Assembly: GCF_017916325.1 (NCBI RefSeq)
Contig: NC_090165.1
Coordinates: 124,001-188,000, forward strand
Source: Leishmania martiniquensis
Lineage: Eukaryota > Euglenozoa > Kinetoplastea > Trypanosomatida > Trypanosomatidae
Reading direction: 5' to 3'
DNA: 64,000 nucleotides
In this document: positions 39,530 to 49,401 of the stretch, piece after piece
How the letters are laid out: every line of letters begins with the position of its first letter
How positions within the stretch are numbered: position 1 is the first letter of the stretch
The notes under the pieces: generated by a model
The model's database searches: none
Told to the model about the DNA's origin: nothing
The model's input: only the letters and a program-made list of their open reading frames with translations
Made by a program: the position numbers and the translations under genes

Positions 39530-42500
39530 CTACCGGCGGTTTCCCTTGGCTGCCTGCTGGCGCCCTTTGCGGTTCACGGGCATCGCTCGCTGGCAGAGCA
39601 GCGCGTCCAGCTCAGCATCGGCCGCGGTCAACGGTGGCGGCGCCACGCCACGCCCGATGCAAAATCGTATGTTGACGGAGAGAGACGCGCTGTCTAACTC
39701 GACAAGTCGCGCCCGCAGCGCCAGCACACGTAAGGCTCGCTGAGCCACGCGTAATTGCTGGGCCTTGAGGCTGGTGTAGAGGCCCTGCAGCCGTGAGGGG
39801 TGAGCAGGCAGGGCCACCACACTGGCGTGGCGGGAACGGGTAAGATTCCTGCTCGATGGCGCGGATGAGAGCGGCAGCGACGGAGGTGCGGTTCCCACCA
39901 AAGAGTTGCGCTGCCTGTTCGAATGCGGTGATGTAATACCAGTCGCAGCGCTGCCCTTGTTCAGTGCTGCTAACGGGGTTGGAGAGAGCGCCTCAGGACT
40001 CTCAATACCCTTTCGGGTCGCCTCCTTGTACTGGTGGTGCATGTGCAAGTAGGCCGTAAGAGACTCACGGAGACGACGCTGCTGCTGCCGCACCTCGCGC
40101 TCTGCGATCTTCATAGCATGCGAGTCTTTTTCAAGGGCGGCATCGTGCACGTACAGCACACGGCAGTTGGGAAGCGGAGTGGACGAGCATGGCACCACCA
40201 TGCACGCCGCCGGATCGCCGCCGCTAGCTAAGAGAAGTTCACCGGGGTCCAGCGTTATCACCCCCAACTCGCGGCGCAGGTGCATCACTGGCTCCTCCTC
40301 CTCTTCCCCCTCCTCGGCATCTTCGCTTCGGCGCGAGTGTGACGTTCCTGATGGCGATGCTTCACCCAGCAAGGGGGCATGGGAAATCACTCCGTGCGAT
40401 GCAAGCTCTCCGGTCGCGGACCGGGCAGTAGCACCGTTTCTACTCGCCGAACCACCGCGGGTGGCGCTCGGCGCAACCGCATCCAGCTGCGCGCGCAGGG
40501 TAGCCTCACCCTCTGCAAAGCGAAATGTGTCCTGCACAACGACGCGCAGCACTAGAGGCTGCTGAAGTGCGTAGACGAGGGTGTCGGTGAGGGGGAGGCT
40601 CGCGACGCGCGTGGCGCCAGGGTCACCTCCGGCCGCCGCCGCGGCGCAGGACGGGATGTACGGGTCGGGGATATGCGGTAGCGACGCTGCCCCGTTGGCT
40701 GCAGCCGCGGCCCCACCAGCCCTGCGCTGCTTACCTAGTGCTGTAGAAGACGAGCGGTGGTATGGCGCACCAGCTGCCCCGGTATGCCGGCCCCCATGAT
40801 GGGCGGGCGCGGTAGCGGGTGGCTCGAGACATACTTGCACAGCAACACGCACGCCCTCTGCACAGTCGAGTGGTGCATTGCTGCTGGAGACGCTGGAGCC
40901 GCCCCAACAGCCTTCAACCGTCACCCGGGACGACACCTCGTACAGCGGCGTCACGACCCGCTTTCCGTTTTGGGAGTTGGCATTGGGAGGGGCACTTTTA
41001 CCGCCACTGTCTCCGGCCACCCCACCGCTGTGACGGCCCTTGCGGCTGCTGCTCGCCTGCGGGGTGGAGATGAGGGGAGAAGCCAGGGGTGACGCGGCGC
41101 GGTCGCTGCTGCACACTGATGCGTGGGCCAGCCTGTCGCCTCCTGCCAAATCAAGCACGAAGCTGGAGGAGGGCAGCAGGCTATCCGCCACGCATGGCTG
41201 TGGCACGGGCTGGAGACTCGTCAGGCCCTTCACAGTCACGAGATTCAGCCCCGCTGCCACGGTAGTTCGCAGTTCCTCATTCGGCACAGCCTTCAGCGAG
41301 GCCTCCATGTGCACTGCCGAATACGTCGAGAGCGGAGATGCTGCGGAGGTCGAGTAGTCCCGTGCCAAGGAGCTGTGCTGGTGCGAAGGCTGGGCCGGAG
41401 AGGCGGTCGTACTCCCTCGCCCCCGCCCGTAGATGTTCGGGGGCAGCGCACTAGATGACCGCCTCGCTGCATCGGCAGGCGAGTTGTCGAGCAAAGGCCG
41501 CCCCAGCATCTTCTCCTTAGCGGCGCCCCCGCCACCGACGGTTGGATGGCTCATTCGTCGCTCCTCCCCTGTGACTGCGACCCCGTCGAGCCTGTCGAGG
41601 TGCACGCAGCCACGCACCATGAACGTTCGGTACACGTCTAGAAGCGAGATAGGGTTGCCCTGCAGCGTGACTTCTGCCAGCGACCCATGCGCAGCCGCCT
41701 CCTGCACCGCAGCTTCCAGATTCGTCACGTAGTTGAAGGCCATGTTCAGAATACGCAGCGAGGGCAGGTACTGCAGAAAGCGTAGATGCCTCAGCTGGTT
41801 ATAGGCGAGCCCCAGCGTCGTCACTGAAGCATAAGTAGTCAGCGGCGCCGCCGCATGGGGCGGTAGACGTGCGGGCTCGAGAAAGCAGGTAAGGCTGCAT
41901 CCACACGCGGAGACGAGGCGGCAGTTGGGCGGCAGCACGTTCAGCTCCGTCAACGCTGAGTTGCCGTTAAGGCGTACCACCTCCAGCCGGGCGCACTTTT
42001 GGAGATCCGCCACGGCGTTGCTGAGGCGCTCCCTCGTCGCGTTCAGCTCCGTGAAGACTGAGAAAAGGAAATCGGGCGGCAAATGTGCTCCCTTCTCAGC
42101 GACCATCGCGCGGTGTAGCTGCTTCAGCTCCTTAGGCGAAAGAAGTCCCCAATGGTCTGCCAGCGACTCTGAAAGGTCTACGAGGCGCAGCAGCGCCGCA
42201 TAGTATGCGCCAACTGCCCTCCGCAAGCACTGCAGCGCAGGCGCGTCGCAGCGCCGTGTCAGTTTCAAGTCCTCCCACAGAGGTAGCACGCCTTCTTCCT
42301 CCGCTGGCAGATGCGCACACGCATTCTCCTCGGCCAACTCTCGCTCCATCGTCAAGGAGGGGCTTTCGAGATCATCGGCGGCGCCAGCTGCCAGGAGATA
42401 GCACGCCTTCGCTGGGCTGTCGTTGAGTGTGCCTGCAGCAGCAGCCTTCGCCGTGACGCACTGCTGGGGGTTGAAGGTCGGCTTGCCGCTCGACGTCGCG

Positions 42501-42949
42501 CTGCGCGGTGCTGCAGCGCCAGCGGCTGCCGTGTTGCGCGCAGCGTCTTCAGCGCCGATGGCACGCGCGCGCGCTGCCTTTTGGGCACGAAGTGATTGGG
42601 TCCACTGCTTCAGAATAGGCGACAAGGACGGGCGTACGGCTTCGTGCGCAAAGGTGGCGCCGTCGCTGAGCTGACGCCGCAGCGCCGCCCCTTCCTGCTG
42701 GATGTCCAGAAAAGCTGCCCAGGATAGCACTCCAGTGTAGGAGAAGAAAATGTCGTCGAGGAAGTCGGCAAGACTGCGCGTGGAGGAAGAAGGCGACGTG
42801 GCAGGATGCGCGGCTGCCGTGTGTGCCGACCGGGCAAAGAGGTCCTCCAGCACTTTAGAGGCAAGCGTCCCGATGTGGCGGGGCTGCTGCTCACGCATCA
42901 GGTCGTACACGGTGGGAACGTACACCGCCGCTGAGTGGTTGGCGCACAT
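39530..42949 (-). CDS. Leucine-rich-repeat protein (1139 aa)
   Basis: A large orphan protein. The N-terminal ~300 residues are mixed helical and low-complexity. About 310-460 is an SDS22-type leucine-rich-repeat array (LEVVRLNGNSALTEL, VTTLGLAYNQLRHL, LRILNMAFNYVTNL, LAEVTLQGNPISLL), capped by VHLDRLDGVAVTGEE, the usual LRR-cap pattern. The following ~450 residues are Ala/Ser/Pro-rich and probably disordered. An acidic patch and a helical, Arg/Gln-rich segment follow (AMKIAEREVRQQQRRL), with another helical stretch near the C-terminus. Proteins of this plan in flagellates are often axonemal or cytoskeletal, which is a weak inference. The start at 42949 avoids an upstream stretch in which the CA microsatellite would encode a His-Thr run. 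Confidence 0.85.
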   Translation of the reverse strand: MCANHSAAVYVPTVYDLMREQQPRHIGTLASKVLEDLFARSAHTAAAHPATSPSSSTRSLADFLDDIFFSYTGVLSWAAFLDIQQEGAALRRQLSDGATFAHEAVRPSLSPILKQWTQSLRAQKAARARAIGAEDAARNTAAAGAAAPRSATSSGKPTFNPQQCVTAKAAAAGTLNDSPAKACYLLAAGAADDLESPSLTMERELAEENACAHLPAEEEGVLPLWEDLKLTRRCDAPALQCLRRAVGAYYAALLRLVDLSESLADHWGLLSPKELKQLHRAMVAEKGAHLPPDFLFSVFTELNATRERLSNAVADLQKCARLEVVRLNGNSALTELNVLPPNCRLVSACGCSLTCFLEPARLPPHAAAPLTTYASVTTLGLAYNQLRHLRFLQYLPSLRILNMAFNYVTNLEAAVQEAAAHGSLAEVTLQGNPISLLDVYRTFMVRGCVHLDRLDGVAVTGEERRMSHPTVGGGGAAKEKMLGRPLLDNSPADAARRSSSALPPNIYGRGRGSTTASPAQPSHQHSSLARDYSTSAASPLSTYSAVHMEASLKAVPNEELRTTVAAGLNLVTVKGLTSLQPVPQPCVADSLLPSSSFVLDLAGGDRLAHASVCSSDRAASPLASPLISTPQASSSRKGRHSGGVAGDSGGKSAPPNANSQNGKRVVTPLYEVSSRVTVEGCWGGSSVSSSNAPLDCAEGVRVAVQVCLEPPATAPAHHGGRHTGAAGAPYHRSSSTALGKQRRAGGAAAAANGAASLPHIPDPYIPSCAAAAAGGDPGATRVASLPLTDTLVYALQQPLVLRVVVQDTFRFAEGEATLRAQLDAVAPSATRGGSASRNGATARSATGELASHGVISHAPLLGEASPSGTSHSRRSEDAEEGEEEEEPVMHLRRELGVITLDPGELLLASGGDPAACMVVPCSSTPLPNCRVLYVHDAALEKDSHAMKIAEREVRQQQRRLRESLTAYLHMHHQYKEATRKGIESPEALSPTPLAALNKGSAATGITSPHSNRQRNSLVGTAPPSLPLSSAPSSRNLTRSRHASVVALPAHPSRLQGLYTSLKAQQLRVAQRALRVLALRARLVELDSASLSVNIRFCIGRGVAPPPLTAADAELDALLCQRAMPVNRKGRQQAAKGNRR

Positions 42950-42970
42950 GTCGATGCGCTTTTGCTCGCG

Positions 42971-43006
42971 TGCGTGTGTATGTGTGTGCGTGTGTGTGTG
43001 TGTGTT
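42971..43006. repeat. TG microsatellite
   Basis: A TG-rich run 22-57 bp upstream of the LRR-protein start, in its presumed 5' UTR. Confidence 0.9.
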
Positions 43007-43011
43007 AGCGA

Positions 43012-43030
43012 CTAAGCGCGTGAAGAAGTG
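43012..43030 (-). promoter_or_regulatory. Candidate trans-splice acceptor for LRR gene
   Basis: The minus strand reads CACTTCTTCACGCGCTT then AG (complement of CT at 43012-43013), just upstream of the TG run. The leader would be about 62 nt. Confidence 0.5.
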
Positions 43031-43760
43031 CAATGTGCGTCCTCTCGAGCCTGCGCCGAGAGCTGCACCGCTCAGCCGATGGCGTCTTCGGTATTCCGTG
43101 GACGGGCGGCGTCACTGAGAATTCGCTCACGCGCACGTGTGCAGTGGAGGGAGGGAGGCACACAAAAAGAGGACGATGCAGAGGGAGGAGTCGCGGCGCA
43201 GACTACAGAGGGCAATGAAGCTGAAGCGCCTGCACTCAGCCGATACTACGCTGATGGTGGAAGCATGCACCTGCTTGGGTGCGTGTTCGGGTGTGTCTGT
43301 GTATATGTGTGTATGTGTCGTTATGTGTGATGCCCTCTCTGGGTGTACACCGTCGCGCTCACGCACGCATTGCGGCCCGCATGCCTTGGTGCCGAAGCGC
43401 CGACGTCTCGGAAGAGGGTGGAAGGCGGGAAGCGTGGCTGGCATTACGTGGCCTCCCTTTTCTCCCTCGCCGCCTCCATGTACGCCATCCATTCACCGTT
43501 AGCCCCGTATTATACCGCACCAACAAACACTGCACCTCGCCGCTCCGAGACATCCCCCTCCCCCTCCCCCTCCCCACACACACACACAGAGAAAGGATGT
43601 AGAGAGAAGCGACAGGCATCGGCACCAAAATCAGAGGAGGAGACGGTGATAGCCTGTCGGCAGCAAGGAGGAGGGCGTAGGAGGTACAGTTGCCGCGTCA
43701 GCGCTCACTACAAGCCGCCCTCTTCTCGCGACCGATCGCCGATCGTCATCCCTCCTTCTT

Positions 43761-46460
43761 TCAACGTGCACATGCGCCCATTTCCACCTTGAGGCTAGAC
43801 AGGTAGCCAATGATGCGTTGCACCTTCTCCCGTTCCAGCTTCGCCGTGAAGTTGCCTGGCGCTAGACGTATGCTCTCCAGCGCGCGCGCCGACGGAGCCA
43901 AAGTCTGGCCAACGTTGGTGGCGAGCGTAGACCACGAGCGCGACTCGTACCGGCACTGTGCTGCCTCCAGCGTCTCCCGCACATCGGTGGCCCACTCCTT
44001 TACCGGGAGCTTCGCCGCAGGCGCCATCTTCAGCAGAGCTGATAAGATGTACCCCTGAGGATAGAGAAACACCTCGAAGGCACCGGAGCTGTGCTGTGAC
44101 TCGGCGACCAGAGACTTGAGGTAGGTGCGCAGCTCCGCAGATGCGATGGCGGCCTGCGGCGATGCCTCACCGAGAGAATCCACGTAGTCACGCAGCACAC
44201 TCGCCAGCGGCTGTACCGCCGGCAAGTATTCCACCGACGCGGACGAGGCGGCTAGACGGGAGCTGTACAAGACTGGGGCAGCGGCCGCAGGTGCCGCATC
44301 GCTGCCTGCACTCGCGCCCTTTCCCTTGCGCGACTTGCTCACCTGGCTCGCCGCCTGACGATGGGCGCTGACAGCTGCCATGTCGTGCAACAGGATAAGA
44401 GACGCGAGCAGCTGACGGCTGCGGCGCACCTGCCAATCCCGGGACGGCACAGAAACGAGCGCCTCTGTCAGCTGCTGCACAGTGGTGGAGTGGATGTTGC
44501 CCAGCACCATCGACTTGGCAACGACCCAGTCCGTGTTGTCAGCGAGTGTGGCGGCAGCGTCCGTGGCGCTCAGGCGCTCCCATGCCGCCCACAGCGCCTC
44601 AATACGAGCCTTCAAGGACTCGTTCACGTCCTTCTGCGTCTGGCACTCGAGCAGCGCGGAAGTGCACTCGTTGGCTGGGCACTGCCAGCGGTAGAGCGAG
44701 TTGGTCTGCGACTCTTCAAAGCGCTGCACATCCTGCATCGCTGGCCAAGATGTGTAGTTGAACACCTTGGCGCGCAGTAAGCTGCAGTCTCGCCCCAGCA
44801 TGCTGTAATAATCCTCTGCCCAGCCGTCCCACTTCGCAACATCCTCCAATGCAAGCCCTGTTAGCAGCGGCCAGTATCCCACATGCGCCATCGTGTCCCG
44901 CTGGACATTTTTGAAGGCGAGCTGATGCAGTGCTTCACAATCGGTGAGGCCGAGAAGGTTCGCAAAGCACACCGCGTAGGTGAGCCACGTCGGGTTATTC
45001 ATGCGGCGGTCCACGATGCTCATCAGGTCGAGGCCTTCAACGAGGTACGAGTGGTCTGGGCAGTCCTTGTCAGCCGCGTAGCCGCGCAGGGCAATGTTCA
45101 AAGCAACTGTGATGTACCCGTCACACGTCCCCTCCTCACTCGACAACAGGCGCGTGGAGAAGCACCTGCTGCTTAGGTACGTCATCAAACATTCGGAGAA
45201 CAGCGCGCGCGGCTCGTTACCGGGCGGTATCGTCTCCCATGATCCGACAAGGCAACGCAAGCCGAGGATGCGCTGCTTGTGAACATCCACATCAAATTGC
45301 GGGGCCACGGAAGTGGAACGGCGCACCCACTCGTGCACGCCCGCCGAGATCTCCGGTGTGAGGAAAGTGGAGATGTCGAGGTAGCAACTCGGCTTACGAT
45401 AGAAGCGCTTCACATACGCGAGCACGCGCTCCAGCATGTCTGCTGACCGAAGCGAGTGCAGCAGGTCCAGCTCCGCAAGGTAGGGGCCACGTCGAAGCTT
45501 GTCCGGATTCCTCCACTCCTCCTCTTCTTGCAGCTGGCGCGCCAGCTGCACCGCCTCCTCCAGTGAGTGATGAGCCTGGGCACAATCGATTGTGGCGCAC
45601 ATCTCCGCTGCCTGGCTATGCACCACCAACATAGGAGCCAAGCTGCACTCTTGGTGTTTGTCGACGCCAGTCGCGGGCACCAGCGTCTCTTTGTAGATGG
45701 TAAAGGGGATCCAGTTGTCTCTCTGTTCCCTCCAGAGATACTGCGCCACCGCGTTCGCCTCCGACGTCCGCCCCGCCCTCTGTAGCATCCGCGCCAGCGT
45801 CTCCAGCCGCGTCGCGAGAAGTCCGATCTTTGCCGCGCGCTCACTCAGCAGAAAGCTCACGGCAGCATCGTACTGGCGCTGCTGGGCAAGCACGTCGACG
45901 TACGTCTGCACCGTCGACGGCACCACAAGACCTTTCTCCGTCAGTACCGCCGCGTCCAGCAGCTTTGCTGAGAGCCTCAGCAGCATGTGGTCGCGGCTGC
46001 CGTCCGGCACCTGTGCCAGCATCGCCTGCACCATCCACACTTGGTACTTGGGGTCGCTGTACTGACGGTACAACTGCGTGGCAGTCTGCTGCACCCTCGC
46101 ATATGCCCCCATGCGGGCGTACGTCTGCACCAAGTTCTCCGATATCTGCCGGTCCTTCTGCACCAGGCTCAAGCGCTCGTACGTTGCCGCCAGAGCGTCC
46201 CAGCAGCAACAATTTTGCAGGACGTGCACGAGTGCGTTCACAGCCTTTGGCCTCGTGACGCCCCTCTCGCTCAAGGCGATCGCCTTCGCTTTCGCGAGTC
46301 GGTAGTTACCGCTGCGCATTATGATGAGCGCCTCAGCCGCACAAAGACTCTCATCATCAGGAAACTTCTGCAGCGCTGTCTCCAGCACACACCCCGCCTG
46401 ACTGATCTGACGCGCATCGATCAGGTCGAATATGCGCACGGCAGTGCGCTCGGCGTCCAT
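43761..46460 (-). CDS. NAA25: NatB N-acetyltransferase auxiliary subunit, NAA25/Mdm20-like
   Basis: An 899-aa TPR-like helical protein that would anchor the catalytic NAA20 subunit to ribosomes for N-terminal acetylation of Met-Asp/Glu/Asn/Gln starts. The N-terminal half is a run of TPR-type helix pairs (the repeats around FPDDESLCAAEALIIMRSGNYRLAKAKAI and following). In the middle, DNWIPFTIYKETL matches the conserved Trp-x-x-Tyr/Phe segment of this family. KNVQRDTMAHVGYWPL resembles the Mdm20 Q-x-D-T-x-G-Y region. Length agrees with NAA25 (about 800-970 aa). There are no membrane segments. An alternative is another TPR scaffold such as NAA15, but the middle motifs favour NAA25. The start ATG lies 33 nt after the acceptor near 46493. 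Confidence 0.8.
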   Translation of the reverse strand: MDAERTAVRIFDLIDARQISQAGCVLETALQKFPDDESLCAAEALIIMRSGNYRLAKAKAIALSERGVTRPKAVNALVHVLQNCCCWDALAATYERLSLVQKDRQISENLVQTYARMGAYARVQQTATQLYRQYSDPKYQVWMVQAMLAQVPDGSRDHMLLRLSAKLLDAAVLTEKGLVVPSTVQTYVDVLAQQRQYDAAVSFLLSERAAKIGLLATRLETLARMLQRAGRTSEANAVAQYLWREQRDNWIPFTIYKETLVPATGVDKHQECSLAPMLVVHSQAAEMCATIDCAQAHHSLEEAVQLARQLQEEEEWRNPDKLRRGPYLAELDLLHSLRSADMLERVLAYVKRFYRKPSCYLDISTFLTPEISAGVHEWVRRSTSVAPQFDVDVHKQRILGLRCLVGSWETIPPGNEPRALFSECLMTYLSSRCFSTRLLSSEEGTCDGYITVALNIALRGYAADKDCPDHSYLVEGLDLMSIVDRRMNNPTWLTYAVCFANLLGLTDCEALHQLAFKNVQRDTMAHVGYWPLLTGLALEDVAKWDGWAEDYYSMLGRDCSLLRAKVFNYTSWPAMQDVQRFEESQTNSLYRWQCPANECTSALLECQTQKDVNESLKARIEALWAAWERLSATDAAATLADNTDWVVAKSMVLGNIHSTTVQQLTEALVSVPSRDWQVRRSRQLLASLILLHDMAAVSAHRQAASQVSKSRKGKGASAGSDAAPAAAAPVLYSSRLAASSASVEYLPAVQPLASVLRDYVDSLGEASPQAAIASAELRTYLKSLVAESQHSSGAFEVFLYPQGYILSALLKMAPAAKLPVKEWATDVRETLEAAQCRYESRSWSTLATNVGQTLAPSARALESIRLAPGNFTAKLEREKVQRIIGYLSSLKVEMGACAR

Positions 46461-47312
46461 TGGGCTCTGTCGTTTGCCCGTCTGTGCGTATGCTTCTGTG
46501 ACGACGAGAGAAATCTAGGCGTCGCACGGCGCGGTGTCGCGTGTTCCAGTCAGCAGGCTCGCCTGTGGCCTTGCGTCACGGGTGTGTGCCGATCTTCGCA
46601 CTACTCGGGTAGTGCCGTGGTGTATGTGCGGGTGTACGCGCTCGCTTTCACTGTGCTTCACGATTGGCCGCGATCAATCCTCATGAGAAGAGGTGCGCCG
46701 CACCGGAGTGAAACATTCGCGCGCGACCCGTGCGGCGGAGCGGCACAGTTCCGCCCCACCAAAAGAGAGGGAGTGGGGGGAAAGAGAGGCGAGCACCATC
46801 ATAGAAAGAGGAGAGCAGAAGTACCGCGCGAACCCCACACAAACGAGAGCACTCGCTGCGAAGCGGAAAGGAGGCAGCGGAGCAGCGCTCGTGATACCAC
46901 CCAGAGAGAGGATCAAGAGGCCGCCGTGCGCAGGTCGCACGGCGGTGCACCGAGAGCTGCTCCAGCAGCCCCTACACATTCGCTTCCGTCTCTATGTGCG
47001 TGATTGTGTGTGTGCCACGGAACACCTCAGGTGCGCCTTCTTGGCGAGGCGCACCGTGCTCCTCGCTGACGAGCCTTCGCAGCACCGATGGGCAACGGGC
47101 GAGTGCGAGACGCATCCGTCACGTACCAGGGAGCCTCGCGGCACAGTCTGCAGCGCTTCATGTGCCTCGCTCCCCGCAGACGGACACCCAGCATGGAAGC
47201 AAGGGGGGAAGTAGGACGCGCCCGCGGAGAACGCGAGGAGGAGAGGGGCGTAGCGGGCAGCGAGGATTGACAAGCAGTCGAGCACAAGGACGCATTCCAA
47301 CACGAAAGAAAT
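46461..47312. other. Intergenic region
   Basis: NAA25 leader and acceptor, then the ALG14-ALG13 3' UTR. A long plus-strand frame here is a by-product of composition and continues into antisense NAA25. Confidence 0.65.
46493..46517 (-). promoter_or_regulatory. Trans-splice acceptor for NAA25-like gene
   Basis: Minus strand TTTCTCTCGTCGTCAC followed by AG (complements of CT at 46496-46497 and 46493-46494). No ATG lies before the start. Confidence 0.6.
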
Positions 47313-48674
47313 TCACAGGCAACGGTCGCTGTTGGCGTTGACAGCGCCGGCGTACTCGCGCGACTGCGCTGTCTTCGTCTTCTCTCCGCTTGCTGAATAC
47401 CCTGTCAGCACCAGCTGAAGCGCCCCTTGGAGCTGTGCGGCATCCATGCCAGGGTGTGGCCGAAGCCTGGTCAGGTCAAGCAAGGGCAGCCTCTCTGCAA
47501 GCTCGGCGACTTGGACGCAAAAGAGAAAGCCACCAGCGGCAAGAGCCTCGGCAAGCTCCAGCTGATGGTCGGACATGAGCTGGCGATTCGGCACCACCAC
47601 CAAGGCCCGCTGCGCTTGCAGCCCTTCTAATATGGTGCCGGCACCAGCGTGGGTGATCACGAGGGCGGCGCCGCGGATCACGGCGTCCAGGTGAGGGCGG
47701 TATGAGAAGGCCTCCACGAGAAGCCCCCCACAGCTCCACACCTGCGTCGAATGAGAGGCATCTGCGCCAGCGATTGTCGGAGCTGCGGGCAGGAGAGTCG
47801 CCTCCGCAGGTACTACCACCTCAGCGGTGCCATGCTGTACGTAGAGGCGCTCGATGCCAAAGCGCTGATGGAGGGCGGCGCAGACACCAGGCTGCACCAT
47901 TGCTGCCACCAGCGCAGGGAACCTTGTCGACCCCACCGTCACCAGCGCGTACGGCTCCTGCTCGTCAGCAAGCAACCGGAGACGATGTGCCGCGCTCTTT
48001 GTGGCTCGTGCCTCCTCACATCCAACATGCACCAGTGTGCCGCGGTGGCGTCGTTGAGTCACTACTCTCTCCAGAGTACGCCAGTGCACCGTAAAGACGT
48101 CCGCCACCCACGGCGCCAGTAATCGTCCTGTCAAGGAGAGGTGCGAGACGCACGTGAAGGACTCCATGTAGACAACGGCAGGGCGCCCATACCACCACGG
48201 CGCGCACGATGCCACGCACAAGGCTGCCGCGATCACCGGCACGCACACGCCAGGGCCGTTTGTGAGCAGTACATCCGGCTTTTCAGTGCAGACAAGTCGA
48301 AAGCACGCGAGGGTTGCCTTGAGTGTGGTGACGATCGATGTCAGGTAACTTTGACCCACCTCACGCGCGCGCGGGATAGTGTACACGATGGCGCCCCTCT
48401 CGAAGCGCCGCTGCTCCAGCTGTGAGGCCAAGCTGCACGAGTGTGTATCGGTTGCACTGATAACGTAGAATGGTCGGGTGCCTGACCAGTAAGAGCTCGG
48501 CAGCCCCGTAATGACGCGCAGCATCTCACTCGTGTGTCCGCCAGAGCCAAGCACCACGCCAACCTTCATGGGGCCTTGGTGAGGTGACCGTAGTGCAAGG
48601 GGAACGTAGCGCACAATGCTGTACCAAAGAGACGCCACGAATGCGCATGTGAGAAGTGCAACGAGAGGCCACAT
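47313..48674 (-). CDS. ALG14-ALG13: Fused ALG14-ALG13 UDP-GlcNAc transferase
   Basis: A 453-aa protein joining both halves of the enzyme that adds the second GlcNAc to dolichol-PP-GlcNAc on the cytosolic ER face. The N-terminal half is ALG14: a membrane anchor (about 2-28), the VVLGSGGHTSEML loop (39-51), LLTNGPGVCVP, and YMESFTCVSHLSLTG, which matches ALG14 VESFARV-x-x-LSLTG. The C-terminal half is ALG13: YALVTVGSTRFPALV, then VITHAGAGTILEGL and MSDHQLELAEALAAGG, the donor-binding GT28 motifs. In yeast and humans the halves are separate genes; as I recall, fusion in this order is reported for some protists. Both halves look intact. The start ATG opens the anchor. Confidence 0.95.
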   Translation of the reverse strand: MWPLVALLTCAFVASLWYSIVRYVPLALRSPHQGPMKVGVVLGSGGHTSEMLRVITGLPSSYWSGTRPFYVISATDTHSCSLASQLEQRRFERGAIVYTIPRAREVGQSYLTSIVTTLKATLACFRLVCTEKPDVLLTNGPGVCVPVIAAALCVASCAPWWYGRPAVVYMESFTCVSHLSLTGRLLAPWVADVFTVHWRTLERVVTQRRHRGTLVHVGCEEARATKSAAHRLRLLADEQEPYALVTVGSTRFPALVAAMVQPGVCAALHQRFGIERLYVQHGTAEVVVPAEATLLPAAPTIAGADASHSTQVWSCGGLLVEAFSYRPHLDAVIRGAALVITHAGAGTILEGLQAQRALVVVPNRQLMSDHQLELAEALAAGGFLFCVQVAELAERLPLLDLTRLRPHPGMDAAQLQGALQLVLTGYSASGEKTKTAQSREYAGAVNANSDRCL

Positions 48675-49401
48675 GTGTTTTCTTCACGCTCGTTCGTCCT
48701 CTGCATGTTCGCCCGTGTGTGTGTGTGTGTGCCCGTGGGCATGACCGGAATGAGAGAAGGGGCGCACCCCGTCGAGCGCACAGCAGCTCATGGACAGGCC
48801 AGAAAACGAAAGGCGTCGGCGGAAGCATTGGGAGGGAGAGAAAGAGGCAGGCCCGGTGGGTGTGGCGTGTCACCGGCAAATGGGGAAGAGGAGCATGATC
48901 AAGGAATGCCCAGAAAGGCAAAGAAAGGGCCGCAGCATGCCGCACGTGACGCACCATGATGCCCCTTCTACCGGCAAGGCAGAGGGCAGGGCCTTTCAGG
49001 CGGGATGCAAGGGACCCACAGTGCATCCACGCCCCCAATCATCTTCTTTGCTTCCCTGCTCCACGACTGCATGCCTGATGGGGTTTGTGGCGAGGGACGG
49101 GAGGTCCACGCACTCGCTGCATTGGGAAGGGAGGAGAAACGCAGCCAAGCGAATAGCGCGACAGCACATCTGTTCCCAGCGCCCACAAAGAAGCTACAAC
49201 GGCTCGCTTGCCCTGTTACCGTACGCATCTGTGCGTATGTGACGCCTCCTGAATGGGCACCGCAACCGACACAAGATGGCGTTAGGAGGACGACGAGGAG
49301 GAGGCCACCGCCTCCAGCTGTCAGCGTACTCTGCTTCGTCGCTAGGGCCAATGCATCGCCAGCATCGAGCTCAGCACACGGTAAACACGCATGAGCAAAG
49401 G
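48675..49401. other. Intergenic region
   Basis: Leader of the ALG gene with a TG run at 48715-48731 and a possible AG acceptor near 48699-48702, then the CBP20 3' UTR. Nothing else was recognised. Confidence 0.65.

Larger units (their letters stand above)
42950..43760. other. Intergenic region
   Basis: LRR-gene leader with microsatellite, further TG/TA-rich sequence near 43278-43320 and a CA/C-rich run near 43555-43590, then the NAA25 3' UTR. No gene was seen. Confidence 0.65.

Noticed and set aside
45987..47003. 338-codon plus-strand frame overlapping the NAA25-like gene and the adjacent spacer
   Set aside because: Half is antisense to NAA25 and half is low-complexity spacer; no family match.
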